Origin: Hippophae tibetana
Lineage: Eukaryota; Streptophyta; Magnoliopsida; Rosales; Elaeagnaceae
Assembly (NCBI GenBank): GCA_037013495.1
Contig: CM072810.1
Span: forward strand, 26,751,843 to 26,815,842
DNA length: 64,000 nt
Direction of reading: 5' to 3'
In this document: piece by piece, positions 51,207 through 63,100 of the stretch
How the letters are laid out: each line of letters opens with the position of its first letter
Numbering within the stretch: the stretch's first letter is position 1
Position numbers and translations under genes: made by a program
The notes under the pieces: model-generated
Seen by the model: only the letters and a program-made list of their open reading frames with translations
The model's database searches: none
Told to the model about the DNA's origin: nothing

Positions 51207-51695
51207 TATTTATATAAAAAAGAGAGAATCAATAAAATATCAATTTATATCTTTAATAACCTAGTTAATATGAGCAAGCATAATTAATTTAGTTATTATA
51301 TCCATAAATACTCCGCTAATATAAATGATAAAAATTTGCATGAATATTTATTGAATCCGTATATATGTTTATTTTTAGATAATTATTTATTGAATTTGTA
51401 TCTATGTTTATTTTTTATGTTATTAGACTATATTTAATTAATCTGTATATATGTTTATTTTATGTTATTAGATTAGGAACACAAAAACCAAACTATCGTG
51501 ACAGGATGTTTAGGATTTAATTTCGTTTTTAAAAGTTTGAATAATAAATTAAAAACCACATACATTCCTTCCTTAGATCGACCTTGGGAGTATACTTATC
51601 ATTTTCTTCGAAATGATTCGTGCACTTGCGAGAGTTTTATAAATATTAAAACCAAAGTATTTGTGGGAATCGGCGATGCCGGTTTTCGTTCATCA

Positions 51696-51700
51696 CTTAA
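51696..51700. other. Target site duplication CTTAA, right of LTR copy 2
   Basis: CTTAA follows the terminal TCATCA, and satellite resumes with 'gagccaagttc' at 51701. Confidence 0.88.
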
Positions 51701-54263
51701 GAGCCAAGTTCTCTCCCTTCTCGAAAGTATATTACTCTCATCTTGGCCACTAGTATTGTAGTTCGAATGCCTGCCCAACATATTCATTTAACAGTAAGTT
51801 CAATTGGCTTGTACATGGACTTAAGTAAATTAATTTGGCATGAAAATGATACGGTAGTATTGGAATGTTTTTCTCATTCTAATTTTCTCTACTACTAGGT
51901 CTACCCAAGTTTTAAAAGTAGTTGATTATGTTTGAAAAATATGCAAACACTTTGTCCAAAGTTTCATCCTCCTGCATGATATAGATTTCAAAATTTCCAT
52001 TCAACTATATAATTATAGATTTATTTCATCGTTGAAATGCCTATATGAGTGCTATCCGAAATGTTTCATGTTCTTTTGAAGAAGGTTAATTTTAAATTCA
52101 ACTTAATAATCATTTTGGAGGTCGAATTACCTTTTTTTTAATATCCCTGAAAAAAGGGACTCTTCTTCCTATGAAATTTAGTAAATCTCACGGCAAGTAG
52201 AGCCACTTTCTCTTCATTGAGATTAGAGTCATCATTTCTAACAATTGGGTCAAAAACATGTTCGGATTGGCCTCTATCCTTGATGTCTTATGAGCCAAGT
52301 TCTCTCTCTTCTCGAAAGCATATTACTCTCTTCTTGCCCACAAGTGATGTTTTTCGAATGCCAGCCCAACATATTGATTTAAAACTAAGTTCAATTGGCT
52401 TGTACATGGACTTAAGCAAGGTAATTTGGCATGACAATGATAAGGTAGTATTGGAATGATTTTCTCAATCTAATTTTCTTTCCTAATAGGTCCACCCATG
52501 TTTTAAAAGTAGTTGATTACGTTTCAAAAAATATGCAAGGACGTTGTCCAAAGTTTCATCCTCTTGCATGATATAGATTTCAAAATTTCCATTCAACTAT
52601 ATAATTCTAGATTTTTTTTGTTGTTGATATTCCTATATGAGTGGTCTCCAAAATGTTTCATGTTCTTTTGAAGAAGTTTAATTTTAAATTCAACTTAATA
52701 ATCATTTTAGAGCTCGAATTACCTTTTTTTTAATATCCCTGAAAAAGGGACTCTTCTTCCTATGGAATTTAGTAAATCTCACGGCAAGTGGAGCCACTTT
52801 CTCTTCATTGAGATAAGAGTCATCATTTCTAACAATTGGGTTAAAAACATGTTCGCTCGGACCACTATCCTTGATGTCTTAAGAGCCAAGTTCTCTCCCT
52901 TCTCGAAAGTATATTACTCTCATCTTGGCCACGAGTGATGTAGTTCGAATCCCTGCCCAACATATTCATTTAACAATAAGTTCAATTGGCTTGTACATGG
53001 ACTTAAGTAAATTAATTTGGCATGAAAATGATACGGTAGTATTGGAATGATTTTCTCATTCTAATTTTCTCTACTAATAGGTCTACCCAAGTTTTAAAAG
53101 TAGTTGATTATGTTTGAAAAATATGCAAACACTTTGTCCAAAGTTTCATCCTCCTGCATGATATAGATTTCAAAATTTCCATTCAACTATATAATTATAG
53201 ATTTATTTCATCGTTGAAATGCCTATATGAGTGCTATCCGAAATGTTTCATGTTCTTTTGAAGAAGGTTAATTTTAAATTCAACTTAATAATCATTTTAG
53301 AGCTCGAATTACCTTTTTTTTAATATCCCTGAAAAAAGGGACTCTTCTTCCTATGAAATTTAGTAAATCTCACGGCAAGTAGAGCCACTTTCTCTTCATT
53401 GAGATTAGAGTCATCATTTCTAACAATTGGGTTAAAAACATGTTCGCTCGGACCACTATCCTTGATTTCTTAAGAGCCAAGTTCTCTCCCTTCTCGAAAG
53501 TATATTACTCTCATCTTGGCCACGAGTGATGTAGTTCGAATCCCTGCCCAACATATTCATTTAACAATAAGTTCAATTGGCTTGTACATGGACTTAAGTA
53601 AATTAATTTGGCATGAAAATGATAAGGTAGTATTGGAATGATTTTCTCAATCTAATTTTCTTTGCTAATAGGTCCACCCAAGTTTTAAAAGTAGTTGATT
53701 ACGTTTGAAAAATATGCAAAGACTTTGTCCAAAGTTTCATCCTCTTGCATGATATAGATTTCAAAATTTCCATTCAACTATATAATTCTAGATTTATTTC
53801 ATAGTTGATATGCCTATATGAGTGGTCCCCAAAATGTTTCATGTTCTTTTGAAGAAGTTTAATTTTAAATTCAACTTAATAATCATTTTAGAGCTCGAAT
53901 TACCTTTTTTTTAATATCCCTGAAAAAGGGTCTCTTCTTCCTATGAAATTTAGTAAATCTCACGGCAAGTAGAGCCACTTTCTCTTCATTGAGATTAGAG
54001 TCATCATTTCTAACAATTGGGTTAAAAACATGTTCGCTCGGACCACTATCCTTGATGTCTTAAGAGCCAAGTTCTCTCCCTTCTCGAAAGTATATTACTC
54101 TCATCTTGGCCACTAGTATTGTAGTTCGAATGCCTGCCCAACATATTCATTTAACAGTAAGTTCAATTGGCTTGTACATGGACATAAGTAAATTAATTTG
54201 GCATGAAAATGATACGGTAGTATTGGAATGTTTTTCTCATTCTAATTTTCTCTACTAATAGGT
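51701..54263 (+). repeat. Satellite right of LTR copy 2, duplicated then unique
   Basis: Bases to 53787 repeat 47263-49349, including the diverged monomer (unit at 51901, variant stretch about 52249-52398) and the 'cgtttcaaaaaatatgcaag' unit at 52492. Further units start at 53083 and 53674. After 53787 the sequence is B-like with 'tttcatagttg' and a private 'ggtccccaaaatg', closely matching the monomer at 44798 that lies left of LTR copy 1. Confidence 0.9.
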
Positions 54264-57200
54264 CTAGCCAAGTTTTAAAAGTAGTTGATTATGTTTGAAA
54301 AATATGCAAACACTTTGTCCATAGTTTCATCCTCTTGCATGATATAGATTTCAAAATTTCCATTCAACTATATAATTATAGATTTATTTCATCGTTGAAA
54401 TGCCTATATGAGTGCTATCCCAAATGTTTCATGTACTTTTGAAGAAGGTTAATTTTAAATTCAACTTAATAATCATTTTAGAGCTCGAATTACCTTTTTT
54501 TTAATATCCCTGAAAAAGGGACTCTTCTTCCTATGAAATTTAGTAAATCTCACGGCAAGTAGAGCCACTTTCTCTTCATTGAGATTAGAGTCATCATTTC
54601 TAACAATTGGGTTAAAAACATGTTCACTCTGACCACTATCCTTGATGTCTTAAGAGCCAAGTTCTCTCCCTTGTCGAAAGTATATTACTCTCATTTTGGC
54701 CACTAGTGATGTAGTTCGAATGCCTGCCCAACATATTCGTTTAACAGTAATTTCAATTGGCTTATACATGGACTTAAGCAAGGTAATTTGGCATGAAAAT
54801 GATAAGGTAGTATTGGAATGATTTTCTCAATCTAATTTTCTTTACTAATAGGTCCACCCAAGTTTTAAAAGTAGTTGATTACGTTTGAAAAATATGCAAA
54901 GACTTTGTCCAAAGTTTCATCCTCTTGCATGATATAGATTTCAAAATTTCCATTCAACTATATAATTCTAGATTTATTTTATCGTTGATATGCCTATATG
55001 AGTGGTCTCCAAATTATTTCATGTTCTTTTGAAGAAGTTTAATTTTAATTTCAACTTAATAATCATTTTAGAGCTCGAATTACCTTTTTTTTAATATCCC
55101 TGAAAAAGGGACTCTTCTTCCTATGAAATTTAGTAAATCTCACGGCAAGTAGAGCCACTTTCTCTTCATTGAGATTAGAGTCATCATTTCTAACAATTGG
55201 GTTAAAAACATGTTCCCTCGGACCACTATCCTTGATGTCTTAAGAGACAAGTTCTCTCCCTTGTCGAAAGTATATTACTCTCATTTTGGCCACTAGTGAT
55301 GTAGTTCGAATGCCTGCCCAACATATTCGTTTAACAGTAGGTTCAATTGGCTTATACATGGACTTAAGCAAGGTAATTTGGCATGAAAATGATAAGGTAG
55401 TATTGGAATGATTTTCTCAATCTAATTTTCTTTACTAATAGGTCCACCCAAGTTTTAAAAGTAGTTGATTACGTTTGAAAAATATGCAAAGACTTTGTCC
55501 AAAGTTTCATCCTCTTGCATGATATAGATTTCAAAATTTCCATTCAACTATATAATTCTAGATTTATTTTATCGTTGATATGCCTATATGAGTGGTCTCC
55601 AAATTGTTTCATGTTCTTTTGAAGAAGTTTAATTTTAATTTCAACTTAATAATCATTTTAGAGCTCGAATTACCTTTTTTTTAATATCCCTGAAAAAGGG
55701 ACTCTTCTTCCTATGAAATTTAGTAAATCTCACGGCAAGTAGAGCCACTTTCTCTTCATTGAGATTAGAGTCATCATTTCTAACAATTGGGTTAAAAACA
55801 TGTTCACTCTGACCACTATCCTTGATGTCTTAAGAGCCAAGTTCTCTCCCTTCTCGAAAGTATATTACTCTCATCTTGGCCACTAGTATTGTAGTTCGAA
55901 TGCCTGCCCAACATATTCATTTAACAGTAAGTTCAATTGGCTTGTACATGGACATAAGTAAATTAATTTGGCATGAAAATGATACGGTAGTATTGGAATG
56001 TTTTTCTCATTCTAATTTTCTCTACTAATAGGTCTAGCCAAGTTTTAAAAGTAGTTGATTATGTTTGAAAAATATGCAAACACTTTGTCCATAGTTTCAT
56101 CCTCTTGCATGATATAGATTTCAAAATTTCCATTCAACTATATAATTATAGATTTATTTCATCGTTGAAATGCCTATATGAGTGCTATCCCAAATGTTTC
56201 ATGTTCTTTTGAAGAAGGTTAATTTTAAATTCAACTTAATAATCATTTTAGAGCTCTTTACCTTTTTTTTAATATCCCTGAAAAAGGGACTCTTCTTCCT
56301 ATGAAATTTAGTAAATCTCACGGCAAGTAGAGCCACTTTCTATTCATTGAGATTAGAGTCATCATTTCTAACAATTGGGTTAAAAACATGTTCACTCTGA
56401 CCACTATCCTTGATGTCTTAAGAGCCAAGTTCTCTCCCTTGTCGAAAGTATATTACTCTCATTTTGGCCACTAGTGATGTAGTTCGAATGCCTGCCCAAC
56501 ATATTCGTTTAACAGTAAGTTCAATTGGCTTATACATGGACTTAAGCAAGGTAATTTGGCATGAAAATGATAAGGTAGTATTGGAATGATTTTCTCAATC
56601 TAATTTTCTTTACTAATAGGTCCACCCAAGTTTTAAAAGTAGTTGATTACGTTTGAAAAATATGCAAAGACTTTGTCCAAAGTTTCATCCTCTTGCATTA
56701 TATAGATTTCAAAATTTCCATTCAACTATATAATTCTAGATTTATTTTATCGTTGATATGCCTATATGAGTGGTCTCCAAATTGTTTCATGTTCTTTTGA
56801 AGAAGTTTAATTTTAATTTCAACTTAATAATCATTTTAGAGCTCGAATTACCTTTTTTTTAATATCCCTGAAAAAGGGACTCTTCTTCCTATGAAATTTA
56901 GTAAATCTCACGGCAAGTAGAGCCACTTTCTCTTCATTGAGATTAGAGTCATCATTTCTAACAATTGGGTTAAAAACATGTTCGCTCGGACCACTATCCT
57001 TGATGTCTTAAGAGACAAGTTCTCTCCCTTGTCGAAAGTATATTACTCTCATTTTGGCCACTAATGATGTAGTTCGAATGCCTGCCCAACATATTCGTTT
57101 AACAGTAAGTTCAATTGGCTTATACATGGACTTAAGCAAGGTAATTTGGCATGAAAATGATAAGGTAGTATTGGAATGATTTTCTCAATCTAATTTTCTT

Positions 57201-60160
57201 TACTAATAGGTCCACCCAAGTTTTAAAAGTAGTTGATTACGTTTGAAAAATATGCAAAGACTTTGTCCAAAGTTTCATCCTCTTGCATGATATAGATTTC
57301 AAAATTTCCATTCAACTATATAATTCTAGATTTATTTTATCGTTGATATGCCTATATGAGTGGTCTCCAAATTGTTTCATGTTCTTTTGAAGAAGTTTAA
57401 TTTTAATTTCAACTTAATAATCATTTTAGAGCACGAATTACCTTTTTTTTAATATCCCTGAAAAAGGGACTCTTCTTCCTATGAAATTTAGTAAATCTCA
57501 CGGCAAGTAGAGCCACTTTCTCTTCATTGAGATTAGAGTCATCATTTCTAACAATTGGGTTAAAAACATGTTCACTCTGACCACTATCCTTGATGTCTTA
57601 AGAGCCAAGTTCTCTCCCTTCTCGAAAGTATATTACTCTCATCTTGGCCACTAGTATTGTAGTTCGAATGCCTGCCCAACATATTCATTTAACAGTAAGT
57701 TCAATTGGCTTGTACATGGACATAAGTAAATTAATTTGGCATGAAAATGATACGGTAGTATTGGAATGTTTTTCTCATTCTAATTTTCTCTACTAATAGG
57801 TCTAGCCAAGTTTTAAAAGTAGTTGATTATGTTTGAAAAATATGCAAACACTTTGTCCATAGTTTCATCCTCTTGCATGATATAGATTTCAAAATTTCCA
57901 TTCAACTATATAATTATAGATTTATTTCATCGTTGAAATGCCTATATGAGTGCTATCCCAAATGTTTCATGTTCTTTTGAAGAAGGTTAATTTTAAATTC
58001 AACTTAATAATCATTTTAGAGCTCGAATTACCTTTTTTTTAATATCCCTAAAAAACGGTCTCTTCTTCCTATGAAATTTAGTAAATCTCACGGCAAGTAG
58101 AGCCACTTTCTCTTCATTGAGATTAGAGTCATCATTTCTAACAATTGGGTTAAAAACATGTTCACTCTGACCACTATCCTTGATGTCTTAAGAGCCAAGT
58201 TCTCTCCCTTCTCGAAAGTATATTACTCTCATCTTGGCCACTAGTATTGTAGTTCGAATGCCTGCCCAACATATTCATTTAACAGTAAGTTCAATTGGCT
58301 TGTACATGGACATAAGTAAATTAATTTGGCATGAAAATGATACGGTAGTATTGGAATGTTTTTCTCATTCTAATTTTCTCTACTAATAGGTCTAGCCAAG
58401 TTTTAAAAGTAGTTGATTATGTTTGAAAAATATGCAAACACTTTGTCCATAGTTTCATCCTCTTGCATGATATAGATTTCAAAATTTCCATTCAACTATA
58501 TAATTATAGATTTATTTCATCGTTGAAATGCCTATATGAGTGCTATCCCAAATGTTTCATGTTCTTTTGAAGAAGGTTAATTTTAAATTCAACTTAATAA
58601 TCATTTTAGAGCTCTTTACCTTTTTTTTAATATCCCTGAAAAAGGGACTCTTCTTCCTATGAAATTTAGTAAATCTCACGGCAAGTAGAGCCACTTTCTA
58701 TTCATTGAGATTAGAGTCATCATTTCTAACAATTGGGTTAAAAACATGTTCACTCTGACCACTATCCTTGATGTCTTAAGAGCCAAGTTCTCTCCCTTGT
58801 CGAAAGTATATTACTCTCATTTTGGCCACTAGTGATGTAGTTCGAATGCCTGCCCAACATATTCGTTTAACAGTAAGTTCAATTGGCTTATACATGGACT
58901 TAAGCAAGGTAATTTGGCATGAAAATGATAAGGTAGTATTGGAATGATTTTCTCAATCTAATTTTCTTTACTAATAGGTCCACCCAAGTTTTAAAAGTAG
59001 TTGATTACGTTTGAAAAATATGCAAAGACTTTGTCCAAAGTTTCATCCTCTTGCATGATATAGATTTCAAAATTTCCATTCAACTATATAATTCTAGATT
59101 TATTTTATCGTTGATATGCCTATATGAGTGGTCTCCAAATTGTTTCATGTTCTTTTGAAGAAGTTTAATTTTAATTTCAACTTAATAATCATTTTAGAGC
59201 TCGAATTACCTTTTTTTTAATATCCCTGAAAAAGGGACTCTTCTTCCTATGAAATTTAGTAAATCTCACGGCAAGTAGAGCCACTTTCTCTTCATTGAGA
59301 TTAGAGTCATCATTTCTAACAATTGGGTTAAAAACATGTTCGCTCGGACCACTATCCTTGATGTCTTAAGAGACAAGTTCTCTCCCTTCGCGAAAGTATA
59401 TTACTCTCATTTTGGCCACTAGTGATGTAGTTCGAATGCCTGCCCAACATATTCGTTTAACAGTAAGTTCAATTGGCTTATACATGGACTTAAGCAAGGT
59501 AATCTGGCATGAAAATGATAAGGTAGTATTGGAATGATTTTCTCAATCTAATTTTCTTTACTAATAGGTCCACCCAAGTTTTAAAAGTAGTTGATTACGT
59601 TTGAAAAATATGCAAAGACTTTGTCCAAAGTTTCATCCTCTTGCATGATATAGATTTCAAAATTTCCATTCAACTATATAATTCTAGATTTATTTTATCG
59701 TTGATATGCCTATATGAGTGGTCTCCAAATTGTTTCATGTTCTTTTGAAGAAGTTAAATTTTAATTTCAACTTAATAATCATTTTAGAGCTCGAATTACC
59801 TTTTTTTTTAATATCCCTGAAAAAGGGACTCTTCTTTCTATGGAATTTAGTAAATCTCACGGCAAGTGGAGCCACTTTCTCTTCATTGAGATAAGACTCA
59901 TCATTTCTAACAATTGGGTTAAAAACATGTTCGCTCGGACCACTATCCTTGATGTCTTAAGAGCCAAGTTCTATCCCTTCTCGAAAGTATATTACTCTCA
60001 TTTTGGCCACGAGTGATGTAGTTCGAATCCCTGCCCAACATATTCATTTAACAATAAGTTCAATTGGCTTGTACATGGACTTAAGTAAATTAATTTGGCA
60101 TGAAAATGATACGGTAGTATTGGAATGATTTTCTCATTCTAATTTTCTTTACTAATAGGT
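54264..60160 (+). repeat. 3-mer higher-order repeats marked by 'tctagcc', right arm
   Basis: Monomers start at 54264, 54854, 55444, 56034, 56622, 57212, 57802, 58392, 58980 and 59570. 3-mers (A with 'tctagcc', then B, B) start at 54264, 56034 and 58392, with one extra lone 'tctagcc' unit at 57802. Units at 56034 and 58392 share a 588-bp length from 'gagctctttacc' (normally 'gagctcgaattacc') and 'cactttctattcattg', so the 56034-58391 stretch forms a 4-mer period of 2358 bp. The first B units share 'aagagacaagttc'. Variants 'ttcactctgacc' and 'cccttgtcg' are common here. Confidence 0.9.
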
Positions 60161-63100
60161 CCACCCAAGTTTTAAAAGTAGTTGATTACGTTTGAAAAAT
60201 ATGCAAAGACTTGTCCAAAGTTTCATCCTCTTGCATGATATAGATTTCAAAATTTCCATTCAACTATATAATTCTAGATTTATTTCATAGTTGATATGCC
60301 TATATGAGTGGTCTCCAAAATGTTTCATGTTCTTTTGAAGAAGTTTAATTTTAAATTCAACTTAATAATCATTTTAGAGCTCGAATTACCTTTTTTTTAA
60401 TATCCCTAAAAAACGGTCTCTTCTTCCTATGAAATTTAGTAAATCTCATGGCAAGTAGAGCCACTTTCTCTTCATTGAGATTAGAGTCATCATTTCTAAC
60501 AATTGGGTTAAAAACATGTTCACTCTGACCACTATCCTTGATGTCTTAAGAGCCAAGTTCTCTCCCTTGTCGAAAGTATATTACTCTCATTTTGGCCACT
60601 AGTGATGTAGTTCGAATGCCTGCCCAACATATTCGTTTAACAGTAAGTTCAATTGGCTTATACATGGACTTAAGCAAGGTAATTTGGCATGAAAATGATA
60701 AGGTAGTATTGGAATGATTTTCTCAATCTAATTTTCTTTACTAATAGGTCCACCCAAGTTTTAAAAGTAGTTGATTACGTTTGAAAAATATGCAAAGACT
60801 TTGTCCAAAGTTTCATCCTCTTGCATGATATAGATTTCAAAATTTCCATTCAACTATATAATTCTAGATTTATTTTATCGTTGATATGCCTATATGAGTG
60901 GTCTCCAAATTGTTTCATGTTCTTTTGAAGAAGTTTAATTTTAATTTCAACTTAATAATCATTTTAGAGCTCGAATTACCTTTTTTTTAATATCCCTGAA
61001 AAAGGGACTCTTCTTCCTATGAAATTTAGTAAATCTCACGGCAAGTAGAGCCACTTTCTCTTCATTGAGATTAGAGTCATCATTTCTAACAATTGGGTTA
61101 AAAACATGTTCGCTCGGACCACTATCCTTGATGTCTTATGAGACAAGTTCTATCCCTTCTCGAAAGTATATTACTCTCATCTTGGCCACGAGTGATGTAG
61201 TTCGAATCCCTGCCCAACATATTCATTTAACAATAAGTTCAATTGGCTTGTACATGGACTTAAGTAAATTAATTTGGCATGAAAATGATACGGTAGTATT
61301 GGAATGATTTTCTCATTCTAATTTTCTTTACTAATAGGTCCACCCAAGTTTTAAAAGTAGTTGATTACGTTTGAAAAATATGCAAAGACTTTGTCCAAAG
61401 TTTCATCCTCTTGCATGATATAGATTTCAAAATTTCCATTCAACTATATAATTCTAGATTTATTTTATCGTTGATATGCCTATATGAGTGGTCTCCAAAT
61501 TGTTTCATGTTCTTTTGAAGAAGTTAAATTTTAATTTCAACTTAATAATCATTTTAGAGCTCGAATTACCTTTTTTTTTAATATCCTTGAAAAAGGGACT
61601 CTTCTTTCTATGGAATTTAGTAAATCTCACGGCAAGTGGAGCCACTTTCTCTTCATTGAGATAAGAGTCATCATTTCTAACAATTGGGTTAAAAACATGT
61701 TCGCTCGGACCACTATCCTTGATGTCTTAAGAGCCAAGTTCTATCCCTTCTCGAAAGTATATTACTCTCATTTTGGCCACTAGTGATGTAGTTCGAATGC
61801 CTGCCCAACATATTCGTTTAACAGTAAGTTCAATTGGCTTATACATGTACTTAAGCAAGGTAATTTGGCATGAAAATGATAAGGTAGTATTGGAATGATT
61901 TTCTCAATCTAATTTTCTTTACTAATAGGTCCACCCATGTTTTAAAAGTAGTTGATTACGTTTGAAAAATATGCAAAGACTTTGTCCAAAGTTTCATCCT
62001 CTTGCATGATATAGATTTCAAAATTTCCATTCAACTATATAATTCTAGATTTATTTTATCGTTGATATGCCTATATAGGTGGTCTCCAAATTGTTTCATG
62101 TTCTTTTGAAGAAGTTTAATTTTAATTTCAACTTAATAATCATTTTAGAGCTCGAATTACCTTTTTTTTAATATCCCTGAAAAAGGGACTCTTCTTCCTA
62201 TGAAATTTAGTAAATCTCACGGCAAGTAGAGCCACTTTCTCTTCATTGAGATTAGAGTCATCATTTCTAACAATTGGGTTAAAAACATGTTCGCTCGGAT
62301 CACTATCCTTGATGTCTTAAGAGACAAGTTCTCTCCCTTCGCGAAAGTATATTACTCTCATTTTGGCCACTAGTGATGTAGTTCGAATGCCTGCCCAACA
62401 TATTCGTTTAACAGTAAGTTCAATTGGCTTATACATGCACTTAAGCAAGGTAATCTGGCATGAAAATGATAAGGTAGTATTGGAATGATTTTCTCAATCT
62501 AATTTTCTTTACTAATAGGTCCATCCAAGTTTTAAAAGTAGTTGATTACGTTTGAAAAATATGCAAAGACTTTGTCCAAAGTTTCATCCTCTTGCATGAT
62601 ATAGATTTCAAAATTTCAATTCAACTATATAATTCTAGATTTATTTTATCGTTGATATGCCTATATGAGTGGTCTCCAAAATGTTTCAAGTTCTTTTGAA
62701 GAAGTTTAATTTTAAATTCAACTTAATAATCATTTTAGAGCTCGAATTACCTTTTTTTTAATATCCCTGAAAAAGGGTCTCTTCTTCCTATGAAATTTAG
62801 TAAATCTGACGTCAAGTAGAGCCACTTTCTCTTCATTGAGATTAGAGTCATCATTTCTAACAATTGGGTTAAAAACATGTTCGCTCGGACCACTATCCTT
62901 GATGTCTTAAGAGCCAAGTTCTCTCCCTTCTCGAAAGTATATTACTCTCATCTTGGCCACTAGTATTGTAGTTCGAATGCCTGCCCAACATATTCATTTA
63001 ACAGTAAGTTCAATTGGCTTGTACATGGACTTAAGTAAATTAATTTTGCATGAAAATGATACGGTAGTATTGGAATGTTTTTCTCATTCTAATTTTCTCT

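Larger units (their letters stand above)
49626..51695 (+). mobile_element. Solo LTR of a Ty3/gypsy-like retrotransposon, copy 2
   Basis: It has the same length (2070 bp), ends and internal order as the element at 45188, and I found no base difference between them when reading line by line. CTTAA flanks it at 49621-49625 and 51696-51700. It sits at the same monomer position (after base 390) as copy 1, and its right flank is the same diverged monomer. It is therefore best read as a duplicate of copy 1 rather than a second insertion. Its left half-monomer (49236-49625) is type A with 'ctcaaggcaag', unlike the B-like unit left of copy 1. Confidence 0.85.
45139..53787 (+). repeat. Segmental duplication, offset 4438 bp: LTR plus ~4 satellite monomers
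   Basis: Bases 45139-49349 match 49577-53787 with no difference that I can see by eye. The segment contains the 2070-bp LTR and about 2.1 kb of satellite to its right. The offset equals one LTR plus TSD (2075 bp) plus about four monomers (2363 bp). Right of the duplication the copies diverge at 49350/53788 ('aattatag' versus 'aattctag'). Left of it they first differ at 45138/49576, then at 45087/49525, and the units then become different types (B-like versus A). The simplest inferred origin is unequal exchange between out-of-register monomers after one LTR insertion. An assembly error is possible, but the distinct left flanks argue against simple collapse or duplication of reads. Confidence 0.88.

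Noticed and set aside
45188..51695. A full-length retrotransposon with two LTRs and a satellite interior
   Set aside because: Each LTR has its own CTTAA duplication on both sides, the interior is ordinary in-phase satellite, and there is no primer-binding site, gag-pol or polypurine tract. Solo LTR plus duplication fits better.
61065..61307. 80-codon open frame on the plus strand (also 47779-48021 and 52217-52459)
   Set aside because: Each starts at TTG and is open because 'tcttaagag' became 'tcttatgag', removing one TAA. They lie wholly inside satellite monomers and have no recognisable domain.
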